From Hyphomicrobium sp. LHD-15 (GTDB lineage: Bacteria > Pseudomonadota > Alphaproteobacteria > Rhizobiales > Hyphomicrobiaceae): DNA of 64,000 bases. The stretch spans positions 62,001-126,000 of the forward strand of contig NZ_JAVIFT010000007.1 of NCBI RefSeq assembly GCF_031157355.1, given 5' to 3'. Position numbers and translations under genes: made by a program. Under the pieces are notes generated by a model, which ran no database searches, was not told the origin of the DNA, and saw only the letters and a program-made list of their open reading frames with translations. The stretch's first letter is position 1. Every line of letters begins with the position of its first letter. Positions 46,455-54,700 of the stretch are shown in pieces.

Positions 46455-47141
46455 ATGCTTAGCATTGACTCGATCGTAGTGGGTGCGTTGTCCATCCTGC
46501 TCGCGACTGTTGTCGCGTGGCGCTGGGTTGGCAACTCGGGAGTCCGCGGCTCGATTGGCGTTGAGTCCACACTGGTCTCGGGAGTCCATGGTGGTCCCAA
46601 AGGTCAGGGTCGCGGTCATATTGACCGAGTCCAGGGACCGGACGTCCGAGTCCGCGGTACCGGCGCCGAGGTCTCTCCAGCGGCGATGCAGCCCCCTTTG
46701 TTCTGCAACTCGCGAGCAATTCCGCCGCCTATCGAGCGCGGCTCTGCCCTTCTTCCAGCCAGCGATCACGTCACCGAGTTCATTCTCTGGGCCAGTGTCG
46801 ACGAAGATGGGCAAGCGCACCACGTGCGATTTCGCGACAAGCAGCTTGTCGGCAACTACCGAACCTGGGCGGTACGGCTTGGCATCGTCCCGCTTCCGGA
46901 ATCCATTTTGCTCCGGATGATTGCACGTCATCCGCAGGTCAAAAAGAGCCGCGAGCGCGTGAAGGACAAGTTGACCGGGCGCGTGCTGCACTTGCCGAGC
47001 GGCACTCCGCAGCGAGAGACGATCTACACAATCTCGCCCCCACGCAAGAGTGCAAAGCCGGCTAACGCTTCCACTGACGGAAAGCAAAAGACGGTGGTGC
47101 CAAACCGACTCCGACCCCTGGAAATGAAGGAAGCGGCATGA
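46455..47141 (+). CDS. hypothetical protein with N-terminal membrane helix
   Basis: A 228-residue protein with GCGGAGGAGG before the ATG. A membrane helix lies at ~7-23 (IVVGALSILLATVVAWRW). A Gly/Arg-rich stretch follows and then a basic C-terminal domain (KKSRERVKDKLTGRVLHLP; RKSAKPANASTDGKQKT). Its stop overlaps the next gene by 4 bases. No family recognised; in phage-like regions such small anchored proteins can be structural or exclusion proteins. Confidence 0.5.
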   Translation: MLSIDSIVVGALSILLATVVAWRWVGNSGVRGSIGVESTLVSGVHGGPKGQGRGHIDRVQGPDVRVRGTGAEVSPAAMQPPLFCNSRAIPPPIERGSALLPASDHVTEFILWASVDEDGQAHHVRFRDKQLVGNYRTWAVRLGIVPLPESILLRMIARHPQVKKSRERVKDKLTGRVLHLPSGTPQRETIYTISPPRKSAKPANASTDGKQKTVVPNRLRPLEMKEAA

Positions 47142-47503
47142 CCGTACAACTTGGCGAAGCTCTCAAGATCGAAGTGTGCGGTCGCGCGTTTCACATCCCG
47201 TTTTGTCTTCGGACACTTCAGCGCGCCGAATGGCTGGTCGGACCCGTAGCGCCTTGGGCCGAGCGCCTAGAGCACAAGGAGTGCAAGCTCGAGGAAATAG
47301 CCCGCATGTATGCGGCTATCCTTGAGGTGGCGACGCCGCCAGTTCCTGCCATTCCGAGTTTGGCCGAAATCGACGAGTGGATCTTCAAAAAGGGTCTGAC
47401 CAATCATGACGATCTTTCCGTGTTCCTGTTCTCGCTGACCATGGGACGAGAAGAGATTGCGAGAACCGTTCGATGGAACGCGGAGCGCAGGCAAAGCCAA
47501 TAG
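47138..47503 (+). CDS. candidate tail-assembly chaperone
   Basis: A 121-residue, mostly helical protein whose ATG overlaps the previous stop. It sits directly upstream of the tape-measure gene, where phages keep their small tail-assembly chaperone. It has a compact fold starting LGEALKIEVCGRAFHIPFCL and a helical end (LSVFLFSLTMGREEIARTV). The assignment rests mainly on position, and I see no programmed frameshift signal. Confidence 0.4.
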   Translation: MTVQLGEALKIEVCGRAFHIPFCLRTLQRAEWLVGPVAPWAERLEHKECKLEEIARMYAAILEVATPPVPAIPSLAEIDEWIFKKGLTNHDDLSVFLFSLTMGREEIARTVRWNAERRQSQ

Positions 47504-47551
47504 CCTTCTCCTCGACTAAGCCGTCATTCCACCCAACGCGACAAGGAGCGC

Positions 47552-49423
47552 ATGATGCCTGAAGGCTTTTCCAAGGTCTCGGATCTCAAAATCGTCATCA
47601 GCGCCGCGACAGGCCCTCTACAAGACGGCATCAAAGACGCGCAGGCTCTGATCAGATCCTTTAGTACCGATGCGAGTTCGGGATTGGGTGCTCTTGACGG
47701 TGTGCTTGGCCGCGTCGGCGGCTCGATCGGATCATTAGCCGGTCGATTGAACATCGCCGTCGGAGCGCTGGCGACGGCAGGCGCTGTCATTCAACAAGTC
47801 GGCGCCGTGGGCGAGAAGGTTGCGAACAGTGTTGGCGCTGGGCAGGAATTCGATGCCGTAAAGTCTTCTGTCGGTGAAGTGCAAAACGCTTTGCTCGACC
47901 TGGCAAGCATCGCATTTTCTGCCGTGCAGAAGGAGGCAAGCCACGCAGCGGTCTCGCTCATGGGGTTCGAGGCCTCGACTGCAAAAGCGGACGCCACTGC
48001 TGACAATTTTGCGCAGAGGACTCTGAAAAAGGTAGCGGAAAGGACATCAGATCTAGCTCAAACAATCCGTGAACTCGCGCCGATCGAACAGCAGACATAC
48101 AACACACTAGCGACATCGCTCGATCGGATTGATGCAAAGATCAAAGCCATCGAAGCTTCGATGGTCTCCGGAAAGAAGGAATCTAAAAATTGGTGGGACA
48201 CCTTGAAGGGTGTGCTCGCTGAGTATGCAGATTTCGAACGGGGCTGGGGCATGGGGCTGCAAGATCAGGTGAATGCTCTGAACGCGCAGCGCGATGTCAT
48301 CGCAAAGATCGTTGCGATTGAGAAAGAAAGATGGACGGCGTCGGTTGCTACTCCCGAGGCAGATCGCTCATTGGCATCGATCGAACGCGAAATCCGCATG
48401 ATTGAAGCCAAGGCTGCGGCTCTAAACATGGGTGCGGCCGCGGCAGCAACGTACGTCATGCGGGAAAAAATTAGACAGGATCACGAGCAGCAGGGTTTTG
48501 CGCTCGCTCCCGACGGTGAGAGAAAGCTCGAGGAGCTGATCACGAAATACACTGATGCTCAGAGGACACTCGAAGCAGGGCAGGAGGCTAAACGGCAACA
48601 ACAAATCGGTGAGAACCGTGAAAGGTCGATCGAGAATATTTTCAAAGGCATGGATCGAGACCTTGCACTCGAGGAAACGAGGGCCCGAACAGTCGGGCTT
48701 TCCGCCGACGAAGCCAAACGGCTCACGCTTGAGGAGAGCGCGTTGCTTCAGATCAGGCTTGCCGGCAGGGAGCCAAACGAGGAGGAAATAAAGCGTATTC
48801 GAGACAGCGCGGCCGCGCGCGTGAATGCGAGCCGGGCCACTGCTGAGCAGTCCGAGCAGCTGCAACTTCTTCAGGAACACGCACGCATAGCAGGGCGAGC
48901 CCTTGAAGAAGGTTTCACGTCCTGGATCCGCGGAAGCGAAGTGTCGTGGAAGACCATGATCGCCAGCATGCTCGAAGACCTCGCGATGCTATCTGCAAGG
49001 AATTTGGTGCTCGAGCCTTTGTTCGGAAGCAGCAAACCGGGAGATGGCGGGGGTTTGCTAGGAGGAGCGCTGACCTCTCTTCTTGGAGGTTTACCCGCGT
49101 TCGGTGGCCAACGCGAAGCAGGTGGACCGGTCGTTCCTGGGTTGGCTTATCTGGTCGGCGAGCGCCGGCCAGAGCTGTTCATTCCAAGTAGCCCAGGAAC
49201 AATAATTCCAGACCTCTCGCAATTGACAGGTCCTGCATTCGCGCCGGCGAAAGGGGCATCTCGTACGGGCGGCGAGGTGCACGTTTATGTCCACGGCACT
49301 TCTGAGTTTGATGCCCGCGTTGTCAGCACTGCGGAAGGCGTTGTCGTACGGCGAAGCCCGCAGATTGTCAGTCAAGCGGTCGAGACAGTTTCCGACATAC
49401 GTGAACGCCGAGGGCTCGCTTGA
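47552..49423 (+). CDS. phage tail tape-measure protein
   Basis: A 623-residue protein. The N-terminus (DLKIVISAATGPLQDGIKDA) and the Ala/Gly/Val-rich helix at ~65-90 (LNIAVGALATAGAVIQQVG) are as in tape measures. Long coiled-coil segments follow (KERWTASVATPEADRSLASIE and later Glu/Arg-rich repeats). The C-terminus has the characteristic Gly/Pro motif (REAGGPVVPGLAYLVGERRPELFIPSSPGTII). It sets tail length by family. It is shorter than in most siphophages (often 800 or more residues), which would predict a short tail. Confidence 0.88.
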   Translation: MMPEGFSKVSDLKIVISAATGPLQDGIKDAQALIRSFSTDASSGLGALDGVLGRVGGSIGSLAGRLNIAVGALATAGAVIQQVGAVGEKVANSVGAGQEFDAVKSSVGEVQNALLDLASIAFSAVQKEASHAAVSLMGFEASTAKADATADNFAQRTLKKVAERTSDLAQTIRELAPIEQQTYNTLATSLDRIDAKIKAIEASMVSGKKESKNWWDTLKGVLAEYADFERGWGMGLQDQVNALNAQRDVIAKIVAIEKERWTASVATPEADRSLASIEREIRMIEAKAAALNMGAAAAATYVMREKIRQDHEQQGFALAPDGERKLEELITKYTDAQRTLEAGQEAKRQQQIGENRERSIENIFKGMDRDLALEETRARTVGLSADEAKRLTLEESALLQIRLAGREPNEEEIKRIRDSAAARVNASRATAEQSEQLQLLQEHARIAGRALEEGFTSWIRGSEVSWKTMIASMLEDLAMLSARNLVLEPLFGSSKPGDGGGLLGGALTSLLGGLPAFGGQREAGGPVVPGLAYLVGERRPELFIPSSPGTIIPDLSQLTGPAFAPAKGASRTGGEVHVYVHGTSEFDARVVSTAEGVVVRRSPQIVSQAVETVSDIRERRGLA

Positions 49424-49450
49424 CCTATCGCGACAACCAAGAATGGAACG

Positions 49451-49975
49451 ATGATGTCTCACGTTGAAGGCTCTGACCAGTTGATAGGAAAGCTCGATGT
49501 GTTTGCCGACACGATGGGCAAGCTCTGCTTCGAGCTATACGACCGCGAGATGATCGCTGCGCAAGAGGAGGCTGTGAGCCTTATCCCCGTTGATACGGGT
49601 AAGGCTCGGGACGCGCTTGCTTCGGAAGCGGCGCTGAAAAAGGACACGGATGGTCGATCCGGTGAGACCACGTGGTCGTTTGGGATGATCACAATCGCGA
49701 TTCAGAAGGCCGCCTACTACCTCTTCTGGATCGAGTTCGGCACGAAAGGCAGCGCGAAGGGTGAACTCCTTTACCCCGGTGTCGTCGACAAGCGCAGTAG
49801 AAGTGGACGCTTGCGGAAAGCTCGAAGGCGCAAGCGCGGCCGCCCGGCCATGCCGGCTCGCCCCTGGTTTCGTCCAGCCCAGATCAATTTGTTTCGCCGG
49901 CTTGAGAAGCTCCAGGACCTCGATCGTCTCGTTAGGTCGGCGATGAAGGCGGCGAGGTTAGCCGATGCAGAATGA
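49451..49975 (+). CDS. HK97 gp10-like tail/head-tail protein
   Basis: A 174-residue protein with the gp10-family signature: IPVDTGKARDALASE near residue 46, YYLFWIEFGTKGS near residue 98, MPARPWFRPAQINLF near 134. Family members act at the head-tail joint or in tail-tube assembly. It comes after the tape measure, while in phages it usually comes before the tail-tube gene, so the order has been changed or genes were lost. The Arg/Lys run at ~118-130 (RSGRLRKARRRKRGR) is notable. Confidence 0.8.
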   Translation: MMSHVEGSDQLIGKLDVFADTMGKLCFELYDREMIAAQEEAVSLIPVDTGKARDALASEAALKKDTDGRSGETTWSFGMITIAIQKAAYYLFWIEFGTKGSAKGELLYPGVVDKRSRSGRLRKARRRKRGRPAMPARPWFRPAQINLFRRLEKLQDLDRLVRSAMKAARLADAE

Positions 49976-49997
49976 AAGTCAGGACACCGGGACTGTA

Positions 49998-50015
49998 GGG
50001 ATGGGGGAGGGGGGG
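49998..50015 (+). other. G-run with quadruplex potential
   Basis: GGG-AT-GGGGG-A-GGGGGGG allows four G3 tracts with short loops. It lies in the 160-base gap before the repeat-protein gene and could form a G-quadruplex or be a slippery tract. Confidence 0.4.
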
Positions 50016-50135
50016 ATCTGATTCATATGGTTAGAGGGCCACGGGACCGCGCGTTTACTGTCGAAAAACCGGGCGCAGGTTTTGACCAAAGACAAAATTT
50101 CTCGGATGCCGTTACAGGGCATCTGGGGCTAATGC

Positions 50136-51077
50136 GTGAATCAAATCAACGGTGCTGCGTTCGGTGATGATGCAATACGAGCGTGGCGATTCACGCTTTG
50201 TCCCGTCTCAAAAAGGGATTGGAATAGGCCTTGGAGGTTTATTGAAGTGTCGGAATTGTCCTTTGAACATCGCATGCGCCTGTTGCTTGGCGGTCAGTGG
50301 CGCGAGCGTCTTGCGCTCGCGCTTCGCTGTACCTGCGAGAGGTTCAATAATCCTCCGCAGCCTGTTGTGTTGGCGGTTGTTGAGCTCCTCGAGTTCGTCC
50401 GGGCCAAATGCCAAGGCGAGGCCGAGTTGCCCGAGCGTTGGAGTGGTCGCTCGCTCGCTGCCGACGATGCGTTGCGAGACAGGTTCGTAAAACTGCTGGG
50501 ACCTGAGAAGGTGACGATCTCGGTGGCAGCGGCAGTAGCAGTAGGATTGGCAAAACAGACCGTGCGGCTCGCCTGGGCTGAGAGGCGTCGCTACGAAGGT
50601 TGTCGAACTGAACTTGTCGCCATTGCAGAGCTTTTGGAACTGCTTTCAGCTCGGAACATCGGCCGTGACGAGTGGCCTGACCGTTGGCGCGTGCAGCCTG
50701 TGGTCAAACGTATAGTGCCGATCAGGCAAGCCGGCCGGCCATTGGAAGTTTCCGGCCGTGAGATCCAAAGTCGCTTTGCCACAGTTTTGGGACACGACGG
50801 ACTAAACCCTCGGCTTGCGGAAGCTCTGGGCATGACCCCTGACTATTTGTCTCGCATTTGGCGGGAGGAGCGGGACGCGAGAGGGTTCCCAGCTCGAGCG
50901 CAATCACATCTCATCGCGACAGCGGAACTCTTAGAAACACTTGTGGCAGAGGGCGTCCCGATAGAGCGTTGGCCGACACGGTGGCATCGCCGTCAAACGG
51001 TCACCCGTGTTGGGAGACCTAGAAAGGCCATCGCGGCCGATGCTCGAGCGGGGGCAGTGCAAGATGCCTCATCTTAA
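50136..51077 (+). CDS. protein with three tandem diverged repeats
   Basis: A 313-residue protein, GTG start, weak ribosome-binding site. Three copies of a ~85-100-residue unit can be seen. Each ends in an (A)xAELLExL ... WPxRW-type motif: AVVELLEFVRAKCQGEAELP at ~80, AIAELLELLSARNIGRDEWP at ~162, ATAELLETLVAEGVPIERWP at ~261. Units 2 and 3 also share an upstream R-(D/S)-RF-x3-LG ... LA-x-A(L/V)G pattern resembling a helix-turn-helix. The basic tail (HRRQTVTRVGRPRK) fits DNA binding. Family not recognised. The 5' part of the gene is less regular. Confidence 0.65.
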   Translation: MNQINGAAFGDDAIRAWRFTLCPVSKRDWNRPWRFIEVSELSFEHRMRLLLGGQWRERLALALRCTCERFNNPPQPVVLAVVELLEFVRAKCQGEAELPERWSGRSLAADDALRDRFVKLLGPEKVTISVAAAVAVGLAKQTVRLAWAERRRYEGCRTELVAIAELLELLSARNIGRDEWPDRWRVQPVVKRIVPIRQAGRPLEVSGREIQSRFATVLGHDGLNPRLAEALGMTPDYLSRIWREERDARGFPARAQSHLIATAELLETLVAEGVPIERWPTRWHRRQTVTRVGRPRKAIAADARAGAVQDASS

Positions 51078-51190
51078 TCAGGCACAACATGGCCACATAT
51101 GTGGCGACGCGGACCGAGGCGAATGTCGACCCTGGTGAGGATGGCGTCGATGTAGCCATTGGCTTCAGCATTCCGCCGCTCTTGCTGAGG

Positions 51191-51388
51191 TTACAGACCG
51201 CTTAGTCCAGGACAAGCGATTGAGGGAATGTCGGGTATGTCGGGTATGTCGAAGGGCGCATACACCGAACAGCCTCCATCGTCATAGATGATCGTGGAGC
51301 CAGGCCGGTTGGCTAATGCTGGTGCTGCATGGAGCACTAAAACCGCAAGGGCAGTTGTTCGAACACGATAATGGATGTCGTCACGCAT
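51191..51388 (-). CDS. small secreted protein with a DIP repeat
   Basis: A 65-residue protein. The ATG at 51388 has TGAGGAGAGC directly upstream, a good ribosome-binding site, and this is what makes the frame credible. The N-terminus (MRDDIHYRVRTTALAVLVLHAAPALA) looks like a signal peptide. The mature part has two Cys and an Asp-Ile-Pro tandem repeat (FDIPDIPDIPSIAC), encoded by a 9-base tandem repeat at 51228-51251. Function unknown. Confidence 0.5.
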   Translation of the reverse strand: MRDDIHYRVRTTALAVLVLHAAPALANRPGSTIIYDDGGCSVYAPFDIPDIPDIPSIACPGLSGL

Positions 51389-51769
51389 GCTCTCCTCAGA
51401 ACCGAGCACGACGCATCGTGCAATGACAGTATGCCAATGCCGCGGCGCTGAACATCTCTCACGAGGATTGATAGGACGACCATCTGAGGCCGACGTGTAT
51501 GCACGGACTCGGTTGCGGAGTTGAGCGCAAACACAAGCGGGCCGAGCTATCGCACATCCGTAGAACGGACTTCGAAATTGAGAAACTCAGATGCTTAAGG
51601 TGACGCTTCCCGAGGCATAAAAAAAGATAATCACGCCGACGTCAAGCGAATGCATTCTGCACTCTTGCTCTTGGGCATGGATGATATACCGTACGATGAT
51701 TAAATAGATTGCGCAAAGCCGTCATTGCGATGTGGCGTTGTTTTTATGATTGATTAGAGGATTTATCAG
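51389..51769. other. AT-rich upstream region of the giant operon
   Basis: About 380 bases, AT-rich from 51560 onward, so it is the likely promoter region for the first giant gene. I cannot name a promoter with confidence. No repeats or RNA gene. Confidence 0.4.
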
Positions 51770-54700
51770 ATGGATGTCCTCCTCGCAGCAGAGTTCAAAC
51801 TCGACAAGGATAGTGCACCAAAGGGGACCAAGCCTGGCGAAACGGCAATGCTGGTTGTGTGCTTCGACCGCAATCAGAAACTGAACCGCAAGTCGCAGTT
51901 CGACGTGAAAATTTATCGTAGCTCTGAATTCACGCTCAACGGGCCCCACCCCATCGATTCACCGAAAGGATACGAGCCACCAAAAGCGCCGCCGAACACC
52001 CGGAGAGAATTGCTCGCGAGGCGCGTCAGTCGCGTCTATTTCTACGACAAGAGATCATCGAAGTTGCCCGTGCTGCGTCTAGACTGCGACGAGGGATCCT
52101 CAACTATTGAGGTTTCCCCGCTGAACAGACGTGAAAATGGAGAAGCTGCCAGGGTCCATCATGACGAGGATCCTCAGCTAGACGCAACACTCAGGGCAGT
52201 GGGGTTGAAGCTTGGATGCATCTGCCCCGTCGCACCCGAGCGAATGTTGCCGAGGCGTCGGGTGATCCATGTAAATGGGTTTCTGGCGGCGCGGTTGCAG
52301 CGTAAGGCGGACAATACGGCCAGAATCGTATGGGCCGATCTATTTAAAAAGATAAGAGAGGCTGACGATTACGACGATGAGTTCGAGAAGAACTCAGAGC
52401 CTGACGACGAAGATGAGATCACGTATAAGAATTTTGAGACACACGCGGGATATGCGAACAAAGAAAAGACACTGTCAGAATCTGTTGGGTTAGCACTTTC
52501 ATATGTCTCAACGGTATCGGCTAGCAGCTTTCCGCCGGCTATTCGCAAGATTGTAAGAGCTGAAAATATAAAGATAATTCCTAGTCTTCAAAAGGGGCCG
52601 CTGGCGACGGCCCATTTGGGCTGGAAGGTGGACGCAGTCGCCACTTACGAGCTTCAGTTCAAGTTCGAATTTTGGCACGCGCAGGATAGCAAACTCTCTG
52701 CCGACGCGCCCCTCGATGTGGTGTTGCCCGGCCAGAAGATCATAGGTTTGGTGCGGCAGCCTCCGTTCTGGTGCTGCGAGCGGCGCATCGCGGGAAATCC
52801 TTTAAGGTATATTTTCGCCCTTGAATTCTCGAATACCGAAAATTTCGCTCTCATCTGGAACCATCAAGCGTATCCCTACTACGACTCCATTGCGACGGCC
52901 AGGCGGGATCGTCCCCTTTCAATGTTCCCGGTGCTGGCAGCAAAAACCGCGGCCCCCGCCTCGCTCATATTCAGCCTTGGGGAACACAGACAGAAGGGTG
53001 AACCTCTCGTCTACAGGCTGACCCTGCGGCGACTTCAGTTGGGAACTCTGCATGACGCTGTTCTAGGCGGAGACAAGAAATTAGAGGGCAAAGCAAAGCT
53101 GCCGTTCTTCGTTGGCTCGCGAGGCAGCGAGCCAATGGAATTTGCGTTTGAGATCAAATCCGAGTGCGGGCCTGATAAGCTTAGGAAGTTCGTGGATTTG
53201 GACTGCGTCGGGGAGAATTGTTCCAGCGATACGGACGCGTTTATAGACGTCAAGTTCGATCAATCTGTCGTTGGCGATGAGCCGCGGGTACGATCGTTCC
53301 GGTTGGGCAGTCATGAGGTCACGCTTGCGTCAAAGAGAGACGCGCACGGCAACGACGACGTATCGTATCTTCGCTTGCGATTTGCGGACGAGCTTTGCGC
53401 ACAGAGCGACAAGGTCGAAGAGGTTCGCCGCCTCTGCGAGATCGTAAAGGTCGACATGAAATACGACCTGTCGGTTGACAGTTTTTCGCCCGCAACGCAG
53501 GACCCGCATCCGCACGACGTCGAGGGCTTGAATGCGCCGTTGGTGATCGATCTCGGAGCCGAGGCAGCCTCGGATATCGGAGGCGGCGGTTTCGACATAA
53601 AGCCCACCTTGCGGGTCGAGGAGTCGGCGGGCCGCGATCTTCGAGAAGGCCTGCAGGCGCGCGCGGATCGTAAACAGAAGGTCTCCCTTTCGCTCAAGTC
53701 CGCCAGCAAACCGCTGCCGGCTCGAAAATTGATAGTCATCGATCCGGCACCATTCTTTGTCGCCAAGATCGTGACGCCGGCGCTGATCCCTACCGCTGAG
53801 GGGCGCGAGCTTGCCCGGTGGGATAGTGACGGCAGCGATGGCCCTTACTGGCGGATCATGGCCGAGCGCGGCGGCTACAAGCTGCTGATGCCGCCGCAGG
53901 CCATCGGCGAGACGGCGCTTAAGCGCTTCAACCCCGCCGACAAGCACCACCCCGCTCAGAACGAGCCGGACGGCAAGGATGTCTATGCCGATTTCCGCTT
54001 CTCTCCGAATGCCGAGCTGACGCTGTTTACGAGCCTGCGCGAGGATTTGAACGGCATCGTGGAGCCGCCCTTCAATACCCGTCGCCTCTTCGGTCATGCC
54101 GGGCAGCGGTCGCCCGGTGCTCCCCTGAAGCAAGCGATATTCGAGCTGCTTTACGGTATGACGACCGCGGTGACGGCGAACTCGGACCGCCTGATCACCG
54201 AGCTGACCGCGGACCTCGGTTTTCTCCCACCTTTGCTCATCGAGGACAAGCCGGAGTGGTCCAAAGAGCTCTCCGCGCGGGCCCTCGATCCGACGGAGAC
54301 GACTGATGATGTGTCGACAGAAGCGCAAGCGAGCGAGTTCGGCTCTTTTCGCGCGGTGTCGGAGGATGTGAACCGGGCGCTGCGTCGACGTCTTGCTATA
54401 TTGGCAATCAACGACAAGATCACCGGGGTCACTAAACCGTTTACGCAGGGCGTGGACTTCACGCTTCGCCGCAACGCGCAGATCTTGGCGCCGGTCAAGC
54501 TGAAGAAGCCGACGGCGGCACCTTACGACGATAAGGACGGTCGCGGCGGGGTTGAGCCGGAACTGCTGCTCGACGGCGGAGCGGACTGGGGTTTCGAGTC
54601 GACCGAGATTTATGAGGAAGTCTGGCGCAATCCCAGGTCGTCATCGGGCGAAGCGGGGCGGTTGCATCTGTCCGCACTTGGCGGTTGGGGCGACCAGCGC

